A DNA stretch of 64,000 nt from Sphingobium sp. KCTC 72723 (GCF_014280435.1 NZ_CP060388.1:1674001-1738000), one strand, 5' to 3'; shown: positions 26,650-35,941, counted from the stretch's first letter. Numbers and translations are program-made. The notes: a model not told the origin generated them from the sequence alone.

Positions 26650-29600
26650 ATGACCGCGCTGGCTGAAGCGAAGATCAAGGAAGTCGATACATTCATCCGT
26701 GAAGCGCTGGAGGCTGCGCTGGAGCGTGGCGCCCTGCCGGGCGAGCGAGAGGGGCTGGACGAAGCGGCCCTGGCGCAGGCCGCCGCCTTCCTGGGCCGCA
26801 CGGCCAATGGCCGCAAGCCGGGACAGGCCGCGATTGCCATCGAAACGCTGGGTGAAGGCGCAAATGGCCGCTATATGCGGATCGCGCTTGTCAATGACGA
26901 CATGTCCTTTCTGGTCGATTCGATTGCCAACACGCTGGCAGCGTCGGACATCACCATTCACCGCCTGTTGCACCCGGTCCTGTCGGTGACGCGCGACGCC
27001 GACGGCGCGCTGACGGCGATATTGGACGAAGATTCGCCCGGCGCGCGCCGCGAATCGATGATCTATATCGAAGCCGACCGCGCGGATGCCAAGGCACGCC
27101 GCGCGCTGGAAAAAGCGTTGCGCGACACGCTGGCCGACGTGCGCACGGCTGTGGTCGATTGGGCCGCGATGCAGGCGGCCATGGCGGCGGACGCCGACGC
27201 CGTGTCGGATGAGGAAGGCGCGGCGCTGCTGCGCTGGTTCCTGGCGCGGCATTTCACCCAGACCGGCCATGAAGTCATTCACCGCGACGGCACCAGCAGC
27301 GCGCGGCTGGGCGTTTGCACCCGGCATGACAAGCCGCTGATCGCGCCTGCTTCGCTGGAAGCGGCCTTCACCTGGTTCGAGGAAGGCAAGCGCACCCCGC
27401 TGATCATCAAGTCCAGCCGGCTGTCGCGCATCCATCGGCTCGTGCTGCTCGACCTGATCATCATTCCGGTGCGGGAAGGCCGCGACGTCAAGGCGCTGTC
27501 GATCCATGCGGGCATGTGGACCAGTTCGGGCCTGTCGGCGACGCCGGAAAAGGTGCCATTGTTGCGATCGGCACTGTCGAACCTGATGGACAAGTTCGGT
27601 TTCGATCCGGCGGGCCATGCGGGCAAGACGCTCGCCCATGCGCTGACGGCTTTGCCCCATGACATCACGATCGGCTTCGACCGCGAAACGCTGGAGCGGC
27701 TGGCGCTGACGTTCATGTCGCTCAGCGACCGGCCCCGGCCCAAACTCGCTCTCGCCACCAGTGCGCTGGCCCGGCATCTCTATGCCTTCGTCTGGCTGCC
27801 GCGCGACGAATTGTCGACCGCGCGGCGGGTGTCCATTCAGGACATGCTGTCGCAGGCGGCTAATGGCCCGGTGCTGAGTTGGTCGATTGCGCTGGAAGAA
27901 GGCGGGCTGGCGCTGTTGCGCATCACGCTGGATTTGCGCGATGGCGGCGTGGTGCCGGACGATACGGCGCTCGACCGTCAGTTGAAGCTGATGGTGCGCG
28001 GATGGGTGCCTGCGGTCGAGGAAGCGCTGGCCGAAACCGAGGAACCGGGGCGGGCCGCTGCACTGGCGCAACGCTATGCCGGTGGCCTGCCGCTCGCCTA
28101 TCGCAATGGCGCAGGTCCAGCCGAAGCGGCAATCGACATTCGCCTGATCCACAGCCTGTCCGGGCCGGGCGACAAGGCGATCCGCATCTATCGCAACCCG
28201 GAGGATAGTGCCGAACGGCTTCGCCTCAAACTCTACAGCCACAATACCATCGCCCTGTCCGAAGTCGTCCCGGCGTTCGAGAATTTCGGGTTCCGCGTGA
28301 TCGAGGAAATGACGACCCCGATCGACAATGGCGCCTGTGGCCATATTCAGCGGTTCGTGCTGGAACTGCCCGCCGGCGGTGACGCGCAGGCCGTTGTCGC
28401 CCGCGCCGATGTGGTGACCGAAGCCGTCGCTCAGGTGCTGGAAGGCCGCGCCGAAAATGACCGTTTCAACGAACTGATCGTGACGGCCGGGCTGGCCCCG
28501 CGATCGGTCGTGCTGTTCCGAGCGCTGTTCCGCTATTTGCGCCAAACCGGCATGGCCTATGGCATGGCGACCTTTGCCGAGACGCTGCGCCGGGCGCAGG
28601 ACGTCGGCACGCATCTGGTGGCACTGTTCGAAGCGCTACACGATCCCGCCGCGCGCAATGGCGCCGACGACAAGGTGGCGCAGGCGCAGGCAGCAATCGA
28701 CGCAGGGCTGGAGAAAGTCACCGCGATCGACGAGGACCGGGTGTTGCGCCTGTTGCGGGCAGTCATCGCCGCGACGCTGCGTACCAATTTCTACAGCGAT
28801 GCTGCGTCCGAAGCGCTGGCGTTCAAACTGGACAGCGCGCAGGTGCCGGGCCTGCCCGCGCCGCTGCCATGGCGCGAAATCTGGGTCTACTCTCCCCGCG
28901 TCGAGGGCATCCATCTGCGCGCCGGGCCAGTCGCGCGCGGCGGGCTGCGCTGGTCCGACCGGCGCGACGATTTCCGCACCGAAATATTGGGCCTGATGAA
29001 GGCGCAGCGCGTGAAGAATGCCGTCATCGTGCCAACCGGCGCAAAAGGCGGCTTCTACCCCAAGCAACTCCCCAACCCGCAGGCGGACCGGGACGCCTGG
29101 ATCGCCGAGGGGACCGAAAGCTATCGCATCTTCATCCGCGCGCTGCTGTCGGTGACCGACAATATCGTCGATGACAAGGTGAAGCACCCGGCCAAGGTGG
29201 TGGTCCATGACGGCGACGATCCCTATTTCGTCGTCGCCGCAGACAAGGGGACGGCAACGTTCAGCGACGTGGCCAACGCCATTGCGCTCGACCGCAAATT
29301 CTGGCTGGGCGACGCTTTCGCCAGCGGCGGATCGAACGGTTACGACCATAAGGCGATGGGCATCACCGCGCGCGGCGCATGGCTGTCGGTGCAACGGCAC
29401 TTTGCCGAAATGGGCGTGGACGTACAGAGCGAGCCTGTCAGCGTCGTGGGTTGTGGTGACATGTCGGGCGACGTGTTCGGCAACGGGATGTTGCTCAGCA
29501 AGGCGATCAAACTGGTGGCCGCCTTCGACCATCGCCACATCTTCTTCGACCCCACGCCCGATCCTGCCGCAAGCTGGGAGGAACGCAACCGCATGTTCGC

Positions 29601-31326
29601 GCTGCCCCGGTCCAGTTGGGAAGATTATGACAAGGCGCTGATTTCGCCGGGCGGCGGCGTATTTTCGCGCGCGCTCAAATCCATCAAGCTGACCCCTGAA
29701 ATACAGCAGATATTGGGCGTGAGCGACGCGGAGATGGAGCCGGGCGCGCTGATTTCCGCGATCCTCAAGGCGCCTGCCGACCTGCTGTGGTTCGGCGGCA
29801 TCGGCACCTATGTGAAGGCAGCGGCGCAAAGCCATGGCGATGTCGGTGATCCGGCCAACGACCGGCTGCGCGTCAATGCCGAACAGTTGCAGGTCAAGGT
29901 CATCGGCGAAGGCGCCAATCTTGGCACGACGCAGGCGGGCCGCATTGCCTTCGCGCTGAAGGGCGGGCGGATCAATACCGACTTCATCGACAATTCGGCA
30001 GGCGTCGATTGTTCGGATAATGAAGTGAACATCAAGATCGCGCTGAACAAGGAAATGGCCGAAGGGCGCTTGCCGTTCGACGCGCGCAACGCCCTGCTGG
30101 AAAGCATGACCGATGCGGTCGGCGATCTGGTGCTGGAAGATAACCGGCTGCAAGCGCTGGGCCTGTCGATTGCCGAAAGTGGCGGCGCAGCCGAACTTGC
30201 CAGCTATGTCCGCCTGATCGAGACATTCGAGGAAAGCGGGCGGCTGGACCGACAGGTCGAAGGGCTGGCGGCGAACGACCAGTTGCTGCGGCGCGGACAG
30301 GATGGTCAGGGCTTTACCCGGCCCGAACTCGCCGTGCTGCTGTCGACGGCCAAGCTGTCGTTGCAGGATGCGATCGAACATGGCGACCTGGCCACTGACG
30401 AAACGATGACCGGCGAATTGATGGCAGCCTTCCCCCCTGCGATGCAGGAAAAGGAAGCCGATGCGATTGCCGCCCATGCCCTGCGCAAGGAAATCATCGC
30501 TACCAAGGTCGCCAACCGGATCGTCAATCGGCTCGGCATCATCCACCCGTTCGAACTGGTGGAGGAAGAAGGCTGTTCGCTCGCCGACATGGCCAGCGCC
30601 TTCCTGATCGCCGAACGGCTCTACGACATTCGCATGCTGTGGGACGATATCGACGCAGCCGACATGTCGGAAGCGGCGCGGCTGGCGCTGTTCGGCACGA
30701 TCGCCAGCGGGATGCGGGCGCAGATCGCCGACATATTGCGCAGCGCACCGGCAGGAACGCTGCCGGGGGCTGGCCATGCCCTGCTGGCCGATGGCGTTGG
30801 CAAGCTGGCCGCTCAGGTCGACGACCTGCTGACCAGCGAGGCACAGCGGCGCACCAATGCGGTGACCGACCAGCTTCTGGCGCTCGGCGCGCCAGAAACG
30901 CTGGCGCAGCGTGCGGCGGGGCTGTTCAAGCTGGACGGCGCGGTCGGCATTGCCGCGCTGGCCCGACGGATGGGCGTGGACGAAATCGCGCTGACCCGCG
31001 CCTTCACGCATCTGGGCGAAGCAGTCGGCATCGATTGGGTCCAATCGGCCGCCGCGCGGATGGAACCGACCGATCCATGGGAACGGCTGCTGATGTCGGG
31101 CGTGGCCCGCGACATGCAGCAGGTGCGGCTCGACTTCCTGGCGCAATCGGGTCCGAAAGACAGCGACATGGACATAGCTGCGCGTGTCGAGGACTGGCTG
31201 GTCCAGCGCGGCGCACGGATCCGCCAGTTCCGCAGCCTAGTGCAGCGGGCCAAGGCCGCAGCGGTCCCCAATGTCGCCATGCTGGCCGAAATCGCCGGGC
31301 AGGCGCGCGGGCTTCTGGGCCGGTAA
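26650..31326 (+). CDS. NAD-specific glutamate dehydrogenase, large (180-kDa class)
   Basis: This 1558-aa protein starts at the ATG at 26650 with GAGAGG 7 bases upstream; a GTG 15 bases earlier is possible. It belongs to the very large NAD-GDH class known from Streptomyces, Pseudomonas (GdhB) and Caulobacter (GdhZ). It catalyses oxidative deamination of glutamate to 2-oxoglutarate and ammonia. The N-terminal half holds regulatory ACT-like segments. The catalytic block begins near residue 760 (ARGGLRWSDRRDDFRTEILG) with the substrate lysine region VPTGAKGGFYPKQLPNP at about 797. The Rossmann NAD domain follows (VVGCGDMSGDVFGNGML). The C-terminal helical region (FTRPELAVLLSTAKLSLQDA) is typical. 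The length is normal for the class. Confidence 0.95.
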   Translation: MTALAEAKIKEVDTFIREALEAALERGALPGEREGLDEAALAQAAAFLGRTANGRKPGQAAIAIETLGEGANGRYMRIALVNDDMSFLVDSIANTLAASDITIHRLLHPVLSVTRDADGALTAILDEDSPGARRESMIYIEADRADAKARRALEKALRDTLADVRTAVVDWAAMQAAMAADADAVSDEEGAALLRWFLARHFTQTGHEVIHRDGTSSARLGVCTRHDKPLIAPASLEAAFTWFEEGKRTPLIIKSSRLSRIHRLVLLDLIIIPVREGRDVKALSIHAGMWTSSGLSATPEKVPLLRSALSNLMDKFGFDPAGHAGKTLAHALTALPHDITIGFDRETLERLALTFMSLSDRPRPKLALATSALARHLYAFVWLPRDELSTARRVSIQDMLSQAANGPVLSWSIALEEGGLALLRITLDLRDGGVVPDDTALDRQLKLMVRGWVPAVEEALAETEEPGRAAALAQRYAGGLPLAYRNGAGPAEAAIDIRLIHSLSGPGDKAIRIYRNPEDSAERLRLKLYSHNTIALSEVVPAFENFGFRVIEEMTTPIDNGACGHIQRFVLELPAGGDAQAVVARADVVTEAVAQVLEGRAENDRFNELIVTAGLAPRSVVLFRALFRYLRQTGMAYGMATFAETLRRAQDVGTHLVALFEALHDPAARNGADDKVAQAQAAIDAGLEKVTAIDEDRVLRLLRAVIAATLRTNFYSDAASEALAFKLDSAQVPGLPAPLPWREIWVYSPRVEGIHLRAGPVARGGLRWSDRRDDFRTEILGLMKAQRVKNAVIVPTGAKGGFYPKQLPNPQADRDAWIAEGTESYRIFIRALLSVTDNIVDDKVKHPAKVVVHDGDDPYFVVAADKGTATFSDVANAIALDRKFWLGDAFASGGSNGYDHKAMGITARGAWLSVQRHFAEMGVDVQSEPVSVVGCGDMSGDVFGNGMLLSKAIKLVAAFDHRHIFFDPTPDPAASWEERNRMFALPRSSWEDYDKALISPGGGVFSRALKSIKLTPEIQQILGVSDAEMEPGALISAILKAPADLLWFGGIGTYVKAAAQSHGDVGDPANDRLRVNAEQLQVKVIGEGANLGTTQAGRIAFALKGGRINTDFIDNSAGVDCSDNEVNIKIALNKEMAEGRLPFDARNALLESMTDAVGDLVLEDNRLQALGLSIAESGGAAELASYVRLIETFEESGRLDRQVEGLAANDQLLRRGQDGQGFTRPELAVLLSTAKLSLQDAIEHGDLATDETMTGELMAAFPPAMQEKEADAIAAHALRKEIIATKVANRIVNRLGIIHPFELVEEEGCSLADMASAFLIAERLYDIRMLWDDIDAADMSEAARLALFGTIASGMRAQIADILRSAPAGTLPGAGHALLADGVGKLAAQVDDLLTSEAQRRTNAVTDQLLALGAPETLAQRAAGLFKLDGAVGIAALARRMGVDEIALTRAFTHLGEAVGIDWVQSAAARMEPTDPWERLLMSGVARDMQQVRLDFLAQSGPKDSDMDIAARVEDWLVQRGARIRQFRSLVQRAKAAAVPNVAMLAEIAGQARGLLGR

Positions 31327-31348
31327 ACGCGGGACAGGCATAATAAAG

Positions 31349-31378
31349 GGCGGGGGCAGAGATGCCTCCGCCTTTTTT
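31349..31378 (+). terminator. Rho-independent terminator after glutamate dehydrogenase
   Basis: Arms GGCGGGGGCA (31349-31358) and TGCCTCCGCC (31363-31372) pair at 9 of 10 positions around GAGA and are followed by six T (31373-31378). It lies 23 bases after the stop. Confidence 0.9.
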
Positions 31379-31436
31379 GTTCGCCGTGGGGCATCCGCCA
31401 AAATGCAGCGGTGATTCGCGGTTATAGTAAGGAAAC

Positions 31437-31511
31437 TGGCTGGGGCGGCAGGATTCGAACCTGCGCATGGCGGCATCAAAAGCCGCTGCCTTACCGCTTG
31501 GCGACGCCCCA
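31437..31511 (-). tRNA. tRNA-Gln (anticodon UUG)
   Basis: The reverse complement gives acceptor TGGGGCG/CGCCCCA, D-arm, an anticodon stem GCGGC/GCCGC with loop TTTTGAT (anticodon TTG), T-arm with GGTTCGAATCC, and an encoded CCA. It reads CAA, glutamine. Confidence 0.95.
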
Positions 31512-31635
31512 GCAGGGCCGAACATTGTCGGCGCGGATCGGCATATAGCGTGTGATTGGCGAAAGGAAAGCCTAGTCATCACAGTTTCGTGACGCCAATA
31601 TGCACGCTTTGCATCGCGCTGGATTTTCATTGGTC

Positions 31636-32151
31636 ATGTCCGCTTCCTCCTCATCCCCTACCGCCGCCCAAATGTCGCCCGCATCGCCGCTATTCCTGCG
31701 GGAGGATGAGATCAGGCGGGGGATCGAGATGCTCTATTTCGGCTATTCCGCGCTGACCCGGTCGATCGACGAAGGGCTGGGCGCGCTGGGGCTGGGCCGG
31801 GCGCACCATCGGGCGCTCTACTTCATTTCGCGCCAGCCCGATCTGACGGTGAAGGAATTGCTGCGCCTGCTGGCCATCACCAAACAGTCGCTGGGGCGCG
31901 TGCTGAACGATCTGATCGATCGCGGCTATATCGAAACCCGCCCCGGCGCGAACGACCGGCGGCAGAAACTCCTGCGGCTCAGCCCGGCGGGCGCGGCGCT
32001 GGAAGCAGAGCTGTTTCGTGCGCTGCGCGAAAAAATGGCAAGCGCCTACGCGCAGGCGGGCCAGGGATCAGTGACCGGATTCTGGCGCGTTCTGGAAGGG
32101 CTGATCCCCGATGCTGACCGATCCATGGTGTTCGGCCTGCGCGGCGGATAG
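31636..32151 (+). CDS. MarR-family transcriptional regulator
   Basis: About 171 aa when started at the ATG at 31636. Another ATG at 31672 (MSPASPLFLREDEIRRGIEM) is also plausible because neither has a strong ribosome site. The winged-helix core is clear: LGRAHHRALYFISRQPDLTVKELLRLLAITKQSLGRVLNDLIDRGYI, then the beta-wing ETRPGANDRRQKLLRLSPAG with its DRR signature. MarR proteins bind as dimers to palindromes and often respond to phenolic ligands. Next to it are a lipoprotein gene and, further on, an oxygenase pair. Its target is unknown. Confidence 0.85.
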   Translation: MSASSSSPTAAQMSPASPLFLREDEIRRGIEMLYFGYSALTRSIDEGLGALGLGRAHHRALYFISRQPDLTVKELLRLLAITKQSLGRVLNDLIDRGYIETRPGANDRRQKLLRLSPAGAALEAELFRALREKMASAYAQAGQGSVTGFWRVLEGLIPDADRSMVFGLRGG

Positions 32152-32221
32152 CCCGCCCGACGAAACTTTATCGCGGCTCCTGCGCTTAACAGGCTCCACC
32201 GATTGGGGAAGAGGAAGTCTT

Positions 32222-32536
32222 ATGCGTAAATCCGTTATGGCCGCTGTTGCAGCCTTGTCGATCGTCGGCCTGTCGGCCTGCACCGAAAAGACCGAGGACA
32301 AGGTCGAAGCGGCCGGATCGTCCATCGGCAATGACATCAGCACGTCGGTAGACCGGGCAGGCGACAAGATCGACAATGGCCTGGACAAGGCAGGCGCGGC
32401 GATCGACCGGGGCGCGGACAAGGTTGACGCTGCCGCTGATGAGGCCGCAGCCGACGCCAAGCGCGAAACCAAGGAAGCCAAGCAGGATGTCGGCACCACG
32501 CTTCAGAAGGCCGGCACCGACCTGAAGAACGACTGA
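32222..32536 (+). CDS. Small lipoprotein, Lys/Asp/Ala-rich
   Basis: This 104-aa protein starts at the ATG at 32222 with AGAGGAAG upstream. The signal peptide MRKSVMAAVAALSIVGLSAC ends in a lipobox (LSAC, lipidated Cys20). The mature part is a charged helical repeat of about 11 residues (VDRAGDKIDNGLDKAGAAID), resembling LEA-like or YtxH-like coiled proteins. Asp at +2 is absent (Thr follows Cys), so outer-membrane sorting is likely under the Lol +2 rule. Function unknown; envelope stress or structural roles are guesses. Confidence 0.8.
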   Translation: MRKSVMAAVAALSIVGLSACTEKTEDKVEAAGSSIGNDISTSVDRAGDKIDNGLDKAGAAIDRGADKVDAAADEAAADAKRETKEAKQDVGTTLQKAGTDLKND

Positions 32537-32560
32537 TCGCAGACAGCTGATCGCAGACAG
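32533..32560 (+). repeat. Perfect 14-bp tandem duplication at the lipoprotein stop codon
   Basis: CTGATCGCAGACAG occurs twice head to tail (32533-32546 and 32547-32560). The first copy contains the TGA stop. Confidence 0.9.
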
Positions 32561-32589
32561 GGGCCGCCCCGCAGGACGCGGGGCGGCCC
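32561..32589. terminator. Strong GC hairpin between convergent genes
   Basis: Perfect 12-bp arms (GGGCCGCCCCGC, 32561-32572, and its complement 32578-32589) surround a 5-base loop. It sits between the lipoprotein and XRE-cupin genes, which converge. There is no T-run, but the stability suggests a shared terminator. Confidence 0.7.
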
Positions 32590-32595
32590 ATTGCC

Positions 32596-33180
32596 CTAAA
32601 ACACCACGTTACGGACGAACCGCACCGGCGCGTCGCCGCGATTGGTGAAGATATAGGGCCGGTCGCTGGTAAAGATCAGGAAATCGCCCGCGCCGACGAC
32701 GCGCTCGCCATCGTCCAGCTCGACCACCAGCACGCCTTCGATCACATAGAGCATCTCATGCCAGTCGGCGGCATCTGCCTCCGCCGGATAGCGTTCGCCC
32801 GAACCAAGCGACCAGGTCCACAACTCTGCCTCGCGCGTGGCAGGCACCGTCCCCAGCAATGTCGCGCGGCTGGCCGCATCGCTGCCGCGCCAGGCAAGGC
32901 TGTCGATACGACTATTGTCGCGCATGTCGGGCGGCCGCACGATCTGCGAGAAGCTGACGTCCAGCGCCTGCGCCAGCCGGTCGAGCGTCGACAGGCTGAC
33001 ATTGGCCTCCCCGCTTTCCACGCCCACGATCATCCGGCGACTGACCCCGGCATGGGCCGCCAGCGCATCCTGACTCAGCCCGCGTTCGGCACGCAAACGG
33101 CGGACATTGCCCGCGACATGGGCAAGGACATCGGGCCGATCCGTGTCGGCGGCAGGTTGACTGTGCAATATATTGCTCAT
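32596..33180 (-). CDS. XRE-family regulator with C-terminal cupin domain
   Basis: This 194-aa protein starts at the ATG at 33180. Residues 20-80 are a classic Cro/XRE helix-turn-helix (NVRRLRAERGLSQDALAAHAGVSRRMIVGVESGEANVSLSTLDRLAQAL). Residues 120-190 are a cupin sensor (WHEMLYVIEGVLVVELDDGERVVGAGDFLIFTSDRPYIFTN). This architecture controls metabolite uptake or efflux genes, the cupin binding a small ligand. It is divergent from an EamA transporter gene, and the short space between carries a palindrome. Regulation of that transporter and of itself is therefore likely. Confidence 0.88.
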   Translation of the reverse strand: MSNILHSQPAADTDRPDVLAHVAGNVRRLRAERGLSQDALAAHAGVSRRMIVGVESGEANVSLSTLDRLAQALDVSFSQIVRPPDMRDNSRIDSLAWRGSDAASRATLLGTVPATREAELWTWSLGSGERYPAEADAADWHEMLYVIEGVLVVELDDGERVVGAGDFLIFTSDRPYIFTNRGDAPVRFVRNVVF

Positions 33181-33188
33181 AAGAGACT

Positions 33189-33211
33189 GCGCATTATGTT
33201 GCACAATGCGC
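33189..33211. promoter_or_regulatory. Candidate operator between XRE-cupin and EamA genes
   Basis: A 7-bp inverted repeat, GCGCATT (33189-33195) and AATGCGC (33205-33211), with a 9-base spacer lies 9 bases upstream of the regulator start. It overlaps the earliest possible transporter start. The position suits an autoregulated XRE operator. Confidence 0.5.
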
Positions 33212-34098
33212 CCCTCGACAAGCCCCGCAATCGCCGCCTGATGATTGGCCGCCCCGAACTCGCGCTGATTGGCGTGACGATCCTGTGGGGCGGCACGTTC
33301 CTGATCGTCCATGGTGCCATGCGAGAGACGGGACCGCTATTCTTCGTCGGGCTGCGCTTCGCGACGGCGGCATTGCTCACCTTGCCCCTGGCGCTGCCAG
33401 TGTTGCGCGGCCTGACCCTGCATGAACTGCGCGCAGGGATCGTGATCGGCATCGGCATTTTCGTCGGCTATTCGCTCCAGACATGGGGGCTACAAACGAT
33501 CAGCAGCAGCACATCGGCCTTCATCACGGCGGCCTATGTGCCGCTGGTGCCGGTGCTGCAATGGATCATCCTGCGCAGGCGGCCCCGGCTGGCCAGCTGG
33601 ATCGGCGTCGCGCTCGCTTTCCTTGGCCTGTTGCTGGTCGCCGCGCCCGAAAAGGGGCTAATGCTGGGGTGGGGCGAAACGCTGACTCTCATCAGCACAG
33701 TTGCGATCGCGCTGGAAATCATCTTCATCAGCCTGTGGGCCGGCACGGTCAATGTCGCGCGGGTGACGGTGGTGCAACTGGCCGTCACTGCCCTGCTCGC
33801 CTTTGCCTGCATGGCTCCGGCGGGCGAAGCCATCCCGCCCTTTTCATGGACCATCATCCTGTCCGCCTGTGGCCTTGGCGCAATGACGGCGCTGATCCAG
33901 TTGGTGATGAACTGGGCGCAGCGCACCGTGTCGCCAACCCGCGCGACCCTGATCTACGCGGGCGAGCCAGTCTGGGCCGGGATCATCGGGCGAGTCGCGG
34001 GCGAACGCTTGCCGCCGATGGCCCTGCTGGGCGGGATGCTGATCGTCGCGGCGGTCATCGTCAGCGAAATGCGCTTTGGCCGCCGCAAGGCGGATTGA
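33196..34098 (+). CDS. EamA/DMT-family inner-membrane exporter
   Basis: 300 aa from the ATG at 33196; an in-frame ATG at 33241 (MIGRPELALIGVTILWGG) would leave the palindrome outside the gene and gives 285 aa. Ten hydrophobic segments form two EamA repeats. The first begins LALIGVTILWGGTFLIVHGAM. The second ends with VSPTRATLIYAGEPVWAGIIGRVAGERLPPMALLGGMLIVAAVIV, a typical EamA C-terminal half. Such proteins export amino acids, nucleosides or other metabolites. Substrate unknown. The divergent XRE-cupin gene is its likely regulator. Confidence 0.88.
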   Translation: MLHNAPLDKPRNRRLMIGRPELALIGVTILWGGTFLIVHGAMRETGPLFFVGLRFATAALLTLPLALPVLRGLTLHELRAGIVIGIGIFVGYSLQTWGLQTISSSTSAFITAAYVPLVPVLQWIILRRRPRLASWIGVALAFLGLLLVAAPEKGLMLGWGETLTLISTVAIALEIIFISLWAGTVNVARVTVVQLAVTALLAFACMAPAGEAIPPFSWTIILSACGLGAMTALIQLVMNWAQRTVSPTRATLIYAGEPVWAGIIGRVAGERLPPMALLGGMLIVAAVIVSEMRFGRRKAD

Positions 34099-34099
34099 C

Positions 34100-34858
34100 C
34101 TACCCGCGCGTAAACACCGGCGCGCGTTTCTCGAAAAAGGCGGTAAACGCCTCCTGCGCCTCGGGCGACGCCAGCGTCTGGCGGAACAGCTCCGCCTCCT
34201 CCTCGATCCGCGCGGCCAGCACGGATGGGTCGCCCTTCATCAACCGCCGGGTCAGCGCCAATGCCTGTGGCGGCCTGGCCACCAGCGCCGCCGCCTTCGC
34301 ACGGGCATGGGCCAGCAGCATGTCGGCAGGAGCGATCGCCGTTACCAGCCCGGCCTGATCGGCGGTCGCCGCGTCCATCGGCTCCCCCAGCAACAGCATC
34401 GCCGCCGCCTTGGCATGGCCCAGCGTCGCGGGCGCGAGCAGGCTGGACCCGGCTTCCGGCACGATGCCCAGATTGACGAACGGCATGATGAAGCGTGCGT
34501 CAGGCGCGGCATAGATCAGGTCGCAATGGAACAGCATCGTCGTGCCGACCCCGACCGCCAGCCCCTGCACTGCCGCCACGACCGGCTTGTCGAACGCAGC
34601 GATGGCGCGGATGAAGGCGAAAGCGGCAGCGCCTCCCTCCGGCCCGGCCATGAAATCCTTCAGGTCGTTGCCCGCGCAAAAGGCATCGCCCCGCCCCGCG
34701 AACAATATCGCGCCAATGTCAGCACGGGCGGACGCATCGGCCAGCGCCGCCGTCATCGCCCGATACATCGGCGCAGTCAGCGCATTTTTCTTGTCCGGGC
34801 GGTCGATATGGATTTCCATAACGCCCCGTTCGACGATGATGGCGATAGGCTCGCTCAT
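34100..34858 (-). CDS. Enoyl-CoA hydratase/isomerase family protein
   Basis: This 252-aa crotonase-fold protein has the oxyanion-hole motif FAGRGDAFCAGNDLKDF (about 53-70) and the second conserved block GLAVGVGTTMLFHCDLIYAAPDARFIMPFVNLGIVPEAGSSLL (about 100-140), including the Glu of PEAGS that aligns with a catalytic acid. It probably hydrates or isomerises an acyl-CoA in fatty acid or aromatic degradation. It converges on the EamA gene with a 1-base gap and diverges from the symporter gene at 34961. The substrate cannot be assigned. Confidence 0.88.
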   Translation of the reverse strand: MSEPIAIIVERGVMEIHIDRPDKKNALTAPMYRAMTAALADASARADIGAILFAGRGDAFCAGNDLKDFMAGPEGGAAAFAFIRAIAAFDKPVVAAVQGLAVGVGTTMLFHCDLIYAAPDARFIMPFVNLGIVPEAGSSLLAPATLGHAKAAAMLLLGEPMDAATADQAGLVTAIAPADMLLAHARAKAAALVARPPQALALTRRLMKGDPSVLAARIEEEAELFRQTLASPEAQEAFTAFFEKRAPVFTRG

Positions 34859-34960
34859 GCGCGACTCTCCTTTGGCTTTTGCTGACCGTAAAAGAGTTGG
34901 CGCAAGGCGCGCGCCGCGTCTATCCCCTGCGCCACCGTGCCACCCAAGCCAAAGCCCGTG

Positions 34961-35941
34961 ATGAACCGACTGCGCCTAGCCCTCGACCCCTTCCTGTTGC
35001 TGCTGATCGGCACGGTTGCTCTAGCGTCCTTCTTCCCCGCGCGGGGTGAAGCCGCGCGAATTGCGGACTGGGCGGCGGATGCGGGCATCGTCCTGCTTTT
35101 TTTCCTGCATGGTGCCAAATTATCGCGCGACGCGATCTGGACCGGGGCGAAGGCGTGGAAACTGCATATCGCGGTGCTGGCGTCCACTTATGCGCTGTTC
35201 CCGCTCATCGGCGTCGCCAGCCAGTGGATCGGCGCAATCCCCGACACAATGCGCGCCGGTTTGCTGTTCCTGACGCTGCTGCCATCGACCGTGCAATCCT
35301 CCATTGCCTTTACCGCCATCGCGCGGGGCAATGTCGCAGCGGCCGTGGTCAGCGCGTCGGCCTCCAACCTGCTGGGCATTGTCCTCACGCCCTTGCTGGT
35401 CGCGCTGCTGATGCCCATGCCGGGGAGCGGCGGCGGCCTGATTTCCTTCGATGCCATTGAAAAGATCATGCTACAATTGCTGCTGCCCTTCATCGTCGGG
35501 CATCTGGCCCGGCCCCTGATCGGTGCCTTCGTCGCGCGGCACAAGGCCATGATCGGGCGCGTCGACCGGGGTTCCATCCTGCTGGTGGTCTATGCCGCCT
35601 TCAGCGCGGCGGTGGTCGAAGGGCTGTGGCAAAGCGTGTCGGCAGGCGAAATGGCAGTGCTGGCGGTGGCGTGCAGCCTGCTGCTGGCCGTCGTGCTGAT
35701 CGCCACCTGGGGTCTGGGCCGGATGATCGGGCTGTCGCGGGAGGACGCCATCGTGCTGCAATTTTGCGGGTCGAAGAAAAGCCTGGCGACCGGCGTGCCG
35801 ATGGCGGGCCTGCTGTTCCCCGCCGCCATGGTCGGGCCGATCCTGCTGCCGGTCATGCTGTTCCATCAGATCCAGTTGATGGCCTGCGCGCTATTGGCCC
35901 GGCGCTATGGCGCGCAACTGGCCGACGAAACCCATGGCTGA
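34961..35941 (+). CDS. Bile acid:sodium symporter-like transporter (SBF-like family)
   Basis: 326 aa from the ATG at 34961, with about ten membrane segments (LDPFLLLLIGTVALASFFP, AGIVLLFFLHGAKLSRDAIW). The block LLFLTLLPSTVQSSIAFTAIARGNVAAAVVSASASNLLGIVLTPLL is the conserved core of the putative Na+-dependent SBF-like (YfeH) subfamily, and FCGSKKSLATGVPMAGLLF is its second signature. It acts in the inner membrane as an organic-anion transporter of unknown substrate. The next gene starts 121 bases downstream, so it is probably not co-transcribed with the Rieske pair. Confidence 0.85.
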   Translation: MNRLRLALDPFLLLLIGTVALASFFPARGEAARIADWAADAGIVLLFFLHGAKLSRDAIWTGAKAWKLHIAVLASTYALFPLIGVASQWIGAIPDTMRAGLLFLTLLPSTVQSSIAFTAIARGNVAAAVVSASASNLLGIVLTPLLVALLMPMPGSGGGLISFDAIEKIMLQLLLPFIVGHLARPLIGAFVARHKAMIGRVDRGSILLVVYAAFSAAVVEGLWQSVSAGEMAVLAVACSLLLAVVLIATWGLGRMIGLSREDAIVLQFCGSKKSLATGVPMAGLLFPAAMVGPILLPVMLFHQIQLMACALLARRYGAQLADETHG

